NCBI RefSeq assembly: GCF_012395815.1
Contig: NZ_JAAZQQ010000001.1
Span: 963,580 to 1,027,579 of the forward strand
DNA: 64,000 nucleotides
Reading direction: 5' to 3'
DNA from: Roseicyclus persicicus
GTDB lineage: Bacteria > Pseudomonadota > Alphaproteobacteria > Rhodobacterales > Rhodobacteraceae
Within the stretch, counting starts at the first letter, position 1, and each line of letters starts with the position of its first letter. The position numbers were made by a program, and so were the translations under genes. Positions 32,855 to 41,081 of the stretch are shown here, piece after piece. The notes under the pieces are model-generated. The model was not told where the DNA came from and searched no databases. It saw nothing but the letters and a program-made list of their open reading frames with translations.

Positions 32855-34918
32855 ATGATCCCGACCCTTGCCACCGCCCTCGCCGCCCGCGGGTTCGACG
32901 CGCTGACCGAGGTGCAGGAGGCCGTCACCGCCCCGCACCTCGCCGCCGCCGACCTGCTCGTCTCGGCCCAGACCGGGTCGGGCAAGACCGTGGGCTTCGG
33001 CCTCGCCATCGCGCCGACGATCCTGGGGGAGGAGGAGCGGTTCGGCCCGCCCGCCGCGCCGCTGGCCCTCGTCGTCGCGCCGACGCGCGAACTGGCGCTG
33101 CAGGTGCAGCGGGAACTCGCCTGGCTCTACGAGGCCGCGGGCGCGCGCGTCGTGTCCTGCATCGGCGGCATGGACCCGCGCGAGGAACGCCGCGCGCTCG
33201 ACCGCGGCGCCCATGTCGTCGTGGGCACGCCGGGGCGGCTCTGCGACCACATCAACCGCGGCGCGCTGGTGCTGGCCGACATCCGCGCCATCGTGCTCGA
33301 CGAGGCCGACGAGATGCTCGACCTCGGCTTCCGCGAGGACCTCGAATTCATGCTGGGCGCCGCGCCCGCCGAGCGCCGCACGCTCCTGTTCTCGGCCACC
33401 GTGCCGCCCGCGATCGAGGAACTGGCCCGCAGCTTCCAGCGCGACGCGGTGCGCGTCACCACCATCAACCGCGGCAGCCAGCACGCCGACATCGCCTACC
33501 AGGCGGTGCAGGTCGCCCCGCAGGATGCCGAGCACGCGATCATCAATCTTCTGCGCTTCCACGACGCGCCGCGGGCGATCGTGTTCGGCAACACGCGGGC
33601 CACCGTCAGCCGGCTGGCCGCGCGGCTGGCGAACCGGGGGCTGGCCGTGGTCAGCCTCTCGGGCGAGCTCAGCCAGGACGAGCGCAGCCACGCCCTGCAG
33701 GCGATGCGCGACGGGCGGGCACGGGTCTGCGTGGCGACCGACGTGGCCGCGCGCGGCATCGACCTGCCGAACCTCGACCTCGTGATCCACGCCGACCTGC
33801 CGACCAACACCGAGGCGCTCCTGCACCGGTCGGGCCGGACGGGGCGGGCGGGGCGCAAGGGCATCTCGGCCCTGATCGTGCCCGACAAGGCGTCGCGCAA
33901 GGCCGAGCGCCTGCTGAAATGGGCCAAGATCTCGGCCGAGTGGGTGCACGCCCCCACGCCCGAGCAGATCCTCGCCCTCGACGAGACCCGGCTGATGGCC
34001 GACCCGCTCTGGTCCGCGCCCGCGACCGAGGGGGAGGCCGCCTTCGCCGCCCGGCTGATGGCCGAGCACGGGCCCGAGGCCATCGCCACCGCCTGCCTGC
34101 GGCTCTACCGCGCCGGCCTGTCGGCGCCCGAGGACCTCAACACCGCCCCGGCCGGCGGCCCCCGGCCCGAGCGCGCGCCCTTCGGCCCCGCCGTTTGGGT
34201 CGACCTCTCGGTCGGCCATGCGCATCGGGCCGAGGCGCGCTGGCTCCTGCCGCTCCTCTGTCGCGCGGGCGGGCTCGACAAGGCCGAGATCGGCAAGATC
34301 CGGGTCGAGGCCGAGACCACCGCGGTCGAAATCGCCGAGGCCGCCGCCGCGGGGTTCTTCAACCGGCTTGGGCCCTCGGGCGAGCTGGAGGACGGCATCC
34401 GCGCCACCCGCCGCGACGGCCCGCCCGAGCCGGGCGGCGCCCGCCCGCCCAAGCCCGCGCGCAGCCCGAAACCGCCGCGCGCCCCGCGCGCCGAGGCACG
34501 CCCGGCGCCCGCCGAGGCGCCCGCCGCGCCGCCGCCGGCGCAGGCCGTGCCGCCCGCCGCAACCGCACCCGAAGCCCCGGCCCCCGTGGCGGAGCCGACC
34601 CCGGCCCCCGACGCCCGCCCGCCGCGGAAGCCCCGGCATGCAGACAAGCCGCAGGGCAAGCCCGCCGGCGCCAAGCCGCCCTACAAGGCCCGCACCGGCA
34701 AGCCCGGCGACGCGCCGCGCGCCGAGGGCGGCAAGCCCTTCAAGCCCCGCCCGCCGCAGGGCCAGCCCGACGCGCGCGCCGACCGTGCCTCGGCCGCCGA
34801 CCCGTCCCAGCGCCTCGGCGGCCGCCCCGGCGCCAAGGGCGGCAAGCCCGGCAAACCCGGCAGGCCGCGGCCCGGCGGCCCGCGCGGCGGCAATGCCCCC
34901 CCGCGCCGCAAGGGCTGA
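32855..34918 (+). CDS. DEAD-box RNA helicase with long basic tail
   Basis: A 687-residue ATP-dependent RNA helicase. Motifs in order: Q-motif FDALTEVQEA, Walker A AQTGSGKT, PTRELAL, GTPGRL, the DEAD box LDEADEM, SAT in FSATVPP, and HRSGRTGRAGR. A DbpA-like RNA-binding domain may sit near 480-560. The last 130 or so residues are low-complexity Pro/Ala/Lys/Arg, interrupted by GKPAGAKP-type repeats, and are likely disordered RNA-contacting tail. Role in ribosome assembly or cold adaptation is inferred from the family. Start ATG 32855 leaves 130 bases to eutB. Confidence 0.9.
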   Translation: MIPTLATALAARGFDALTEVQEAVTAPHLAAADLLVSAQTGSGKTVGFGLAIAPTILGEEERFGPPAAPLALVVAPTRELALQVQRELAWLYEAAGARVVSCIGGMDPREERRALDRGAHVVVGTPGRLCDHINRGALVLADIRAIVLDEADEMLDLGFREDLEFMLGAAPAERRTLLFSATVPPAIEELARSFQRDAVRVTTINRGSQHADIAYQAVQVAPQDAEHAIINLLRFHDAPRAIVFGNTRATVSRLAARLANRGLAVVSLSGELSQDERSHALQAMRDGRARVCVATDVAARGIDLPNLDLVIHADLPTNTEALLHRSGRTGRAGRKGISALIVPDKASRKAERLLKWAKISAEWVHAPTPEQILALDETRLMADPLWSAPATEGEAAFAARLMAEHGPEAIATACLRLYRAGLSAPEDLNTAPAGGPRPERAPFGPAVWVDLSVGHAHRAEARWLLPLLCRAGGLDKAEIGKIRVEAETTAVEIAEAAAAGFFNRLGPSGELEDGIRATRRDGPPEPGGARPPKPARSPKPPRAPRAEARPAPAEAPAAPPPAQAVPPAATAPEAPAPVAEPTPAPDARPPRKPRHADKPQGKPAGAKPPYKARTGKPGDAPRAEGGKPFKPRPPQGQPDARADRASAADPSQRLGGRPGAKGGKPGKPGRPRPGGPRGGNAPPRRKG

Positions 34919-35024
34919 CCCACGCGGCCGCGGCGCGGAGGGCCAGCCCGACAAGCCCGCACCCTTGCGCCGGCCGCCCGGATCGCGATCATGGCGGCCG
35001 CAGCGCAAGGGGGGGGATACCGCG

Positions 35025-35957
35025 ATGCCCGCGTCCGATACCGTCATCATCACCTGCGCCGTCACCGGGGCGATCCACACGCCCTCGATGACGCCCCACC
35101 TGCCGATCACCCCCGATCAGATCGTCGACGCCGCGCTGGGCGCGGCCGAGGCCGGCGCCGCGATCCTGCACCTGCACGCCCGCGACCCGGGCACCGGCAA
35201 GCCCGACCAGTCGCCCGAGGCCTTTGCCCCCTTCCTGCCCCGCATCAAGCAGGCCACCGCGGCGGTGGTGAACATCACCACCGGCGGCTCGCCCTACATG
35301 ACGGTCGCCGAGCGCGCCGAACCCGCCGCCCGCTACAAGCCCGAGGTCGCCTCGCTGAACATGGGGTCGATGAACTTCGGCTTCTTCCCGCTGCTGGCGA
35401 AATACACCGAGTTCAAGCACGACTGGGAATACGACCACCTCGAAGGCTCGCGCGACCTTGTCTTTCGCAATTCCTTCAAGGACATCGAGTACGTCCTGCG
35501 CACCTGCGCCGGGAACGGCACCCGCTTCGAGTTCGAGTGCTACGACATCTCGCACCTCTACAACCTCGCCCATTTCGCCGAGCGCGGGCTGGTCGAGCCG
35601 CCCTTCTTCATCCAGTCGGTCTTCGGCCTGCTCGGCGGCATCGGCACCCACCCCGAGGACGTGATGCACATGAAGCGCACCGCCGACCGGCTGTTCGGGT
35701 CCGATTTCCGCTGGTCGGTGCTGGGCGCCGGCAAGGACCAGTTCCGCATTGCGACGCAGGCCCTGTCGATGGGCGGCAATATCCGCGTGGGGCTGGAGGA
35801 CAGCATCTGGATCGCCCGGGGCGAGCTGGCGAAATCCAACGCCCAGCAGGTCGAAAAGGCCCGCCGGCTGGTCGAGGGGCTGGGCCTGAAGGTCGCCACC
35901 CCCGACGAGGCGCGCGCCATTCTCGGCCTCAAGGGCGCCGACCAGGTCGCCTTCTGA
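35025..35957 (+). CDS. BKACE-family beta-keto acid cleavage enzyme
   Basis: A 310-residue TIM barrel of the DUF849/BKACE family (3-keto-5-aminohexanoate cleavage enzyme and relatives), which exchange an acetyl-CoA unit with a beta-keto acid. The metal site HLHAR in ILHLHARDP, the GGSPYMT loop, and GNGTRFEFECYD are visible. ATG 35025 follows a GGGGGG ribosome site. A dehydrogenase of the extended SDR family and a Gfo/Idh oxidoreductase follow at 30 and 69 bases, so this may be a small catabolic unit. The keto-acid substrate is not known. Confidence 0.86.
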   Translation: MPASDTVIITCAVTGAIHTPSMTPHLPITPDQIVDAALGAAEAGAAILHLHARDPGTGKPDQSPEAFAPFLPRIKQATAAVVNITTGGSPYMTVAERAEPAARYKPEVASLNMGSMNFGFFPLLAKYTEFKHDWEYDHLEGSRDLVFRNSFKDIEYVLRTCAGNGTRFEFECYDISHLYNLAHFAERGLVEPPFFIQSVFGLLGGIGTHPEDVMHMKRTADRLFGSDFRWSVLGAGKDQFRIATQALSMGGNIRVGLEDSIWIARGELAKSNAQQVEKARRLVEGLGLKVATPDEARAILGLKGADQVAF

Positions 35958-35986
35958 GGCGGCCGCAACAGGGAAGGACAAAAGCC

Positions 35987-36877
35987 ATGCGCATCCTCTT
36001 CACCGGCGGCTCGGGCAAGGCCGGCCGCCACGCCGTCGCCCACCTTGTCGCGCAGGGCCACCGGGTGCTGAACCTCGACCTGAAGCCCCTCGATCTGCCG
36101 GGGGTGGACACGCGCCTTGCCGACATCACCGACGCCGGGCAGGTCTACGACGTGATGTCGGGCTACGCGGGCTTCGACGAGCTGGAGCCCGGCACCGGCG
36201 TGCCCCGCTTCGACGCGGTCGTCCATTTCGCCGCCGTGCCGCGCATCCTGATCACCAGCGACGCCGAGTGCTACCGGGTGAACACGCTGGGCACCTACAA
36301 CGTGATCGACGCGGCGCTGCGCTTCGGCATCCGCAAGGTCGTCTTCGCCTCGTCCGAGACGACCTACGGCATCTGCTTCGCCGATGGCGAACGGCGGCCC
36401 GACTACCTGCCTCTGGACGAGGACCACCCCACCGTGCCCGAGGACAGCTACGCCATGTCCAAGGTGGTGAACGAGGCCACCGCCCGCAGCTTCCAGCGCC
36501 GCAGCGGCGCCGACATCTACGGGCTGCGCATCAACAACGTCGTGGAACCCCATGAATACGCGCGGGATTTCCCCCGCTACATCGCCGACCCCGCGCTCCG
36601 CCGCCGCAACATCTTCGCCTATATCGACGCCCGCGACCTCGCCCGCATGGTGGAGCGCTGCCTGATGGTCGACGGCCTCGGCTACCAGGTGTTCAACGTC
36701 GCCAACGACGTCCATTCCGTCGACCGCCCGACCGCCGAGCTGATCGAGACCTTCTACGCGGGCGTCCCCCTCCGCCGCCCCCTCGGCCCGCGGGAAAGCT
36801 TCTATTCCAACGCCAGGGCCAAGGCGCTGGTGGGGTTCCAGCCCCGCCACGACTGGCGCGACGAGATCGGCGGCTGA
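35987..36877 (+). CDS. NAD(P)-dependent epimerase/dehydratase (extended SDR)
   Basis: A 296-residue extended short-chain dehydrogenase. Nucleotide-binding GGSGKAGRHA is at the N-terminus, and the catalytic Tyr-Lys pair is in DSYAMSKVVNE. VVFASSETTYG supplies the Ser/Thr. Substrate side chains are not assignable; uronate or UDP-sugar dehydrogenases are the nearest patterns. It sits 29 bases after the BKACE gene on the same strand and 68 bases before a Gfo/Idh gene. Confidence 0.85.
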   Translation: MRILFTGGSGKAGRHAVAHLVAQGHRVLNLDLKPLDLPGVDTRLADITDAGQVYDVMSGYAGFDELEPGTGVPRFDAVVHFAAVPRILITSDAECYRVNTLGTYNVIDAALRFGIRKVVFASSETTYGICFADGERRPDYLPLDEDHPTVPEDSYAMSKVVNEATARSFQRRSGADIYGLRINNVVEPHEYARDFPRYIADPALRRRNIFAYIDARDLARMVERCLMVDGLGYQVFNVANDVHSVDRPTAELIETFYAGVPLRRPLGPRESFYSNARAKALVGFQPRHDWRDEIGG

Positions 36878-36945
36878 CCCGGTTGCGCGCGGGCGCGGGG
36901 GCGCCTATCCCTCGGGCCGCGCACACAGGGGACGGGGGCGAGATC

Positions 36946-37908
36946 ATGACCGTGAAGGTTGCCATCATCGGGCTCGGCATCATGGGCCGGCGGATGCTCG
37001 AACACATGCTCCGCCACCCCGGCTACACGCCCGTCGCCCTCTGGGACCCTGACCCTGCGGCCTGCGCCCTGGCCCATGACATGGCGCCCGACGCGGTGAT
37101 CGCCGCCTCGCCCGAGGCCGCCATCGGCGCGGCCGAGCTTGTCTACCTCGCCTGCCCGCCGGTGCCGCGCAAGGCCTACGCGCTGGCCGCGGCATCAGCG
37201 GGCAAGGCCGTGTTCCTCGAAAAGCCCCTCGGCGTCGACATCGCCGAAAGCGAGGCGTTGGTGGCCGCGCTGGAGGCGAGCGGCGTGCCCGCCGCGGTCA
37301 ACTTCACCCAGGCCGCCGGCGCCGCGCTGACCGGCGTGGCCGAGGCGGCGCGCACGGGCGCGATGGGCGATCTCGTCGGCGCCGACATCGTGGTGACCTA
37401 CGCCTCCTGGCCGCGCGCCTGGCAGAAGGCGGCCGATTGGCTCCGCTTCCGCGACGAGGGCGGGATGACGCGCGAGGTCATCTCGCATTTCCTGTTCTTC
37501 TCCGAGCGCCTCCTCGGCCCCCTCTCGGTCGTCTGGGCGCGGCCCAGCTACCCCGCAGACCCGGCGTTGTGCGAAACCCACCTGCTGGCGCGGCTGGAGA
37601 CGGCTGCGGGCCTGCCCGTCTCGATCCTCGCCAGCGTCGGCGGCGCCCAGCCCGACCGGCAGGAGCTGACGATCAAGGGCAGCGCGGCGAGCCGCCGGAT
37701 CACCGATTTCTACGTCGACGCCATGTCCGACGGCGGCCCCTTCGCCGAACTGGCCGAGCGCCCCGCCGACCCCCGCGCCGTCAGCCTGCGGGCGCAGCTC
37801 GACGACCTTCTCCTGCTGCTCGACGGCCAGCCCAACCGGCTGGCCACCCCGGCCGAGGCGCTCCGGGTGCAGAAGCTGGTCGAGGCGATGCTGGCCGGCC
37901 GCGGCTAG
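36946..37908 (+). CDS. Gfo/Idh/MocA-family oxidoreductase
   Basis: A 320-residue enzyme. The N-terminal Rossmann motif AIIGLGIMGRRM and the hallmark EKP in AVFLEKPLGVD identify the family; the C-terminal domain is the usual alpha/beta substrate domain. Members oxidise or reduce sugars, inositols or related polyols with NAD(P). It closes the BKACE-SDR-Gfo group. Its stop overlaps by three bases with the convergent stop of the alpha/beta hydrolase (CTAG shared at 37905-37908). Confidence 0.87.
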   Translation: MTVKVAIIGLGIMGRRMLEHMLRHPGYTPVALWDPDPAACALAHDMAPDAVIAASPEAAIGAAELVYLACPPVPRKAYALAAASAGKAVFLEKPLGVDIAESEALVAALEASGVPAAVNFTQAAGAALTGVAEAARTGAMGDLVGADIVVTYASWPRAWQKAADWLRFRDEGGMTREVISHFLFFSERLLGPLSVVWARPSYPADPALCETHLLARLETAAGLPVSILASVGGAQPDRQELTIKGSAASRRITDFYVDAMSDGGPFAELAERPADPRAVSLRAQLDDLLLLLDGQPNRLATPAEALRVQKLVEAMLAGRG

Positions 37909-38918
37909 CCGTCCATCAGGTCGCGCACGGCCTGCCGCAGCACCGCCTCGTCCGCCGGGCTGAACACCGGGTTGCCGGCGCGGTGGCCCCAGATCGACTC
38001 GATGGGCCGGAACTCGGCGTTGGGCATCAGGGCCGTTTCCGCCGCGCTGTCCTCGGGCGTGAAATACAGGTCCGTCCGCGACGGCATCACGATGGACCGC
38101 GCCGTGATCGACCCCAGGGCGGCGGCGAGGTCGCCCTTGTAGATCGCGTTGTCCGAGATGTCGGAGGCCATCCAGGTTTCCAGGCTCGCCAGGAGGTCAT
38201 GGGCATCGCGGCGCAGGAAATTCGCCTCCCAGGACCGCACCAGGAAATCCTCGAGCGAGGCAAACCCCGCCTGCAGATACAGCTCCTCGCGGTAGAACGC
38301 CTGCGACATGGCCCAGCCGGCATAGACCCGGCCCATGGCGCGCAGGCCGCGCACCGGGGTTTCGGTGAAATACGTCCCCGTCCAGCCCGGGTCGTCCGTC
38401 AGCGTGGCGCGCACGCCCTGCAGGAACACCTGGTTGTGGATCGAGGTCCGCGCCGAGCCGCAGACCGCGCAGATCCGCGCCACCCGGTCGGGGTGGATCG
38501 CGCCCCAGTGCAGCGCCTGCTGCGCGCCCATCGACCAGCCGTAGATCAGCGCGATCCGCTTGACGCCGAACACGTCCTCCAGCAGGCGCCGCTGCGCCTC
38601 GACGTTGTCCCAGTGGGTGACCAGCGGGAACCGCCCCGGCCCGTAGGGCGGCGCGACGGTCGAGGGCGAGGTCGACAACCCGTTGCCGAACATGTTCGGG
38701 ATCACGATGAACCAGCGGTCCGGGTCCAGCACCCGGCCCGGCCCGATCAGCCATTCGGTGTCGCCGTGTTGCGCCCCGTAGGAGGTGGGGTAGAGGACGA
38801 GGTTCGAGCCATCCGGCGCCAGCGTGCCGTAGGTCTTGTAGGCCAGCCGCGCGCGGGGCAGCGTCATGCCCTTCTGCAGCCGGAAATTCTCGATCTCGAA
38901 GATGCCGTGATCCGCCAT
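37905..38918 (-). CDS. alpha/beta-fold hydrolase, MetX-like
   Basis: A 337-residue hydrolase of the homoserine O-acyltransferase fold. The nucleophile elbow is YGWSMGAQQALHWG, and the segments GDTEWLIGPGRVLDPDRWFIV and NMFGNGLSTSPS match MetX-like proteins that are not necessarily acetyltransferases. The His of the triad lies near IWGHRAGNP, at the C-terminus. No methionine genes are nearby, so a hydrolase role is equally likely. Start ATG 38918 gives MADHGIFEIENF. Confidence 0.8.
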   Translation of the reverse strand: MADHGIFEIENFRLQKGMTLPRARLAYKTYGTLAPDGSNLVLYPTSYGAQHGDTEWLIGPGRVLDPDRWFIVIPNMFGNGLSTSPSTVAPPYGPGRFPLVTHWDNVEAQRRLLEDVFGVKRIALIYGWSMGAQQALHWGAIHPDRVARICAVCGSARTSIHNQVFLQGVRATLTDDPGWTGTYFTETPVRGLRAMGRVYAGWAMSQAFYREELYLQAGFASLEDFLVRSWEANFLRRDAHDLLASLETWMASDISDNAIYKGDLAAALGSITARSIVMPSRTDLYFTPEDSAAETALMPNAEFRPIESIWGHRAGNPVFSPADEAVLRQAVRDLMDG

Positions 38919-39135
38919 GCCGCGCCCCCCTTTGACCCGCCCCCCGGTCGAACCTAGCGCGGCGGCAGGGCGGGGGACAGGGGCGGGCGACCCCGCGCGG
39001 CCCTTGCCTTGCCCGATGGCCGAGGCCCGGGCCGCGCCCCGTGCGACGATGGGCACCGCGCGGCCCGGGCGCGCGGACTTGTCTCGCGCGCCGCACCCCT
39101 GTAACCGATTGGCACCCGCAACGACCGGAGGTTGC

Positions 39136-40974
39136 ATGGCCGCGCCCGCGTCCCAGAGCCAGAGCCAGAGCCAGAGCCCCGCTGCCCCGTCCGCGCCCGG
39201 CGCGACCGAGGAGCGTGCGAAATCCAAGCGCATCGGCTCGCTCCGCGCGCTCGGGCCCTTCCTCGCGCCCTATACGGGCATGGTCGCTGCCGCCGTCGCC
39301 GCGCTGGTGCTGACGGCCATCGTCTCGCTCACCTTGCCGCTGGCCGTGCGCCGCGTGGTGGACGGCTTCGAGACCGAAAGCACGGAACTCCTCGACCAGT
39401 ACTTCCTCGCGGCGCTGGCCATCGCCGGCCTGCTCGCCGTCGGCACCGGCCTGCGCTACTACCTCGTCACCCGGCTGGGCGAGCGGGTGATCGCCGACAT
39501 CCGCACCGCCGTGTTCGACCGCATGATCGGCATGAGCCCGGCCTTCTACGAGAAGATCATGACCGGCGAGGTGCTGAGCCGGATCACCACCGACACCACG
39601 CTCCTGCTGTCGGTCATCTCGTCCAGCGTGTCGGTCGCGCTGCGCAACCTGTTGATCCTGATCGGCGGCCTCGGCCTGATGATGGTCACCTCGCCCAAGC
39701 TGACGGGGGCCGTCCTGCTGATCGTGCCGGCCATCATCGTGCCGATCGTCGTGCTGGGCCGCCGCCTGCGCGCGCTGAGCCGCGAGAACCAGGACTGGAT
39801 CGCCGAAAGCTCGGGCAACGCGTCCGAGGCGCTGTTGTCGGTGCAGACCGTGCAGGCCTTCACCCACGAGCGCGCCTCGGCCGACCAGTTCGGGACCGTC
39901 ACCGAGAAAAGCTTCGACAGCGCCAAGAAGCGCATCGCCACCCGCGCGGTGATGACCGTCATCGTCATCGCGCTGGTCTTTGCCGGCATCGTCGGCGTGC
40001 TGTGGACGGGCGCCCGCGACGTGCGCGCCGAGGCCATGACCATCGGCGAGCTGATCCAGTTCCTGATCTACGCGATCATGGTCGCGGGCTCGGTCGGCGC
40101 CCTGTCCGAGATCTGGGGCGAGCTGCAGCGCGCGTCCGGCGCGACCGAGCGGCTGGTCGAGCTGTTGCACACCGTCGACAGCGTGGCCGACCCGGCCGGG
40201 GCCCGCGCGCTGCCGCAGGGCGGGCGGGGCGCGATCGCCTTCGACGCGGTGCGGTTCACCTACCCGACGCGGCCCGACACCGCCGCGCTGGATGGCGTCA
40301 GCTTCACGATCCGGCCCGGCGAGACGGTGGCCCTCGTCGGCCCGTCTGGCGCCGGGAAATCCACGATCTTCCAGCTCCTCCTGCGCTTCTACGATCCCGT
40401 CTCGGGGCGGATCACGCTGGACGGCGTCGACCTGCGCGAGATGCAGCGCGCCACCTTCCGCGCCGCCATGGCGCTGGTGCCGCAGGACCCGGTGATCTTC
40501 GCCGCCTCGGCGCGCGAGAACATCCGCTTCGGCCGCCCCGACGCCACCGACGCCGAGGTCGAGGAGGCCGCGCGCGCCGCCGCCGCCCACGAGTTCCTGA
40601 CCGCGCTGCCGCAGGGCTACGACACCTATGTGGGCGAACGCGGCCTGATGCTGTCGGGCGGGCAGAAGCAGCGCATCGCCATCGCCCGCTCGATCCTGCG
40701 CGACGCGCCGATCCTCTTGCTCGACGAGGCCACCAGCGCGCTGGATGCCGAAAGCGAGCGGCTGGTGCAGGAGGCCGTCACGCGCCTTTCGGCCGACCGC
40801 ACCACCCTGATCGTCGCCCACCGCCTGGCCACCGTGAAGCAGGCCGACCGCATCCTGGTGTTCGAGCAGGGCCGCATCGTGGCCGAGGGCACCCACGACA
40901 GCCTCGTGGCGCAGGGCGGCCTCTACGCCCGCCTCGCGCGGCTGCAATTCACCGAGGGGCTTGCCGCCGAATAA
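39136..40974 (+). CDS. ABC half-transporter (MsbA-type, permease fused to ATPase)
   Basis: A 612-residue inner-membrane half-transporter that should work as a dimer. Residues about 30-330 form six helices (PYTGMVAAAVAALVLTAI onwards). The nucleotide-binding domain has Walker A GPSGAGKST, signature LSGGQKQ, Walker B ILLLDEATSA and the switch His in VAHRLATV. The N-terminus is unusual: SQSQSQS from a tandem hexanucleotide repeat. Likely exports lipids or hydrophobic compounds; no accessory gene is close enough to tell. A GGAGG-type site precedes ATG 39136. Confidence 0.88.
   Translation: MAAPASQSQSQSQSPAAPSAPGATEERAKSKRIGSLRALGPFLAPYTGMVAAAVAALVLTAIVSLTLPLAVRRVVDGFETESTELLDQYFLAALAIAGLLAVGTGLRYYLVTRLGERVIADIRTAVFDRMIGMSPAFYEKIMTGEVLSRITTDTTLLLSVISSSVSVALRNLLILIGGLGLMMVTSPKLTGAVLLIVPAIIVPIVVLGRRLRALSRENQDWIAESSGNASEALLSVQTVQAFTHERASADQFGTVTEKSFDSAKKRIATRAVMTVIVIALVFAGIVGVLWTGARDVRAEAMTIGELIQFLIYAIMVAGSVGALSEIWGELQRASGATERLVELLHTVDSVADPAGARALPQGGRGAIAFDAVRFTYPTRPDTAALDGVSFTIRPGETVALVGPSGAGKSTIFQLLLRFYDPVSGRITLDGVDLREMQRATFRAAMALVPQDPVIFAASARENIRFGRPDATDAEVEEAARAAAAHEFLTALPQGYDTYVGERGLMLSGGQKQRIAIARSILRDAPILLLDEATSALDAESERLVQEAVTRLSADRTTLIVAHRLATVKQADRILVFEQGRIVAEGTHDSLVAQGGLYARLARLQFTEGLAAE
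39154..39177 (+). repeat. CAGAGC hexanucleotide tandem repeat in coding sequence
   Basis: Four exact copies of CAGAGC encode Gln-Ser four times, close to the ABC half-transporter start. Copy number changes would keep the frame, so the tail length could vary without loss of function. Confidence 0.8.
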
Positions 40975-41081
40975 CGCGGCGTCCCGCTTGCGTGGCGGGC
41001 GCGTTCCTTCCATGCTTGTCCCGGGCGCAGGTCCCCCGCGTGCAGAACGGGGGCCCGCGAAGGGACAAGGGAGGACGACCC

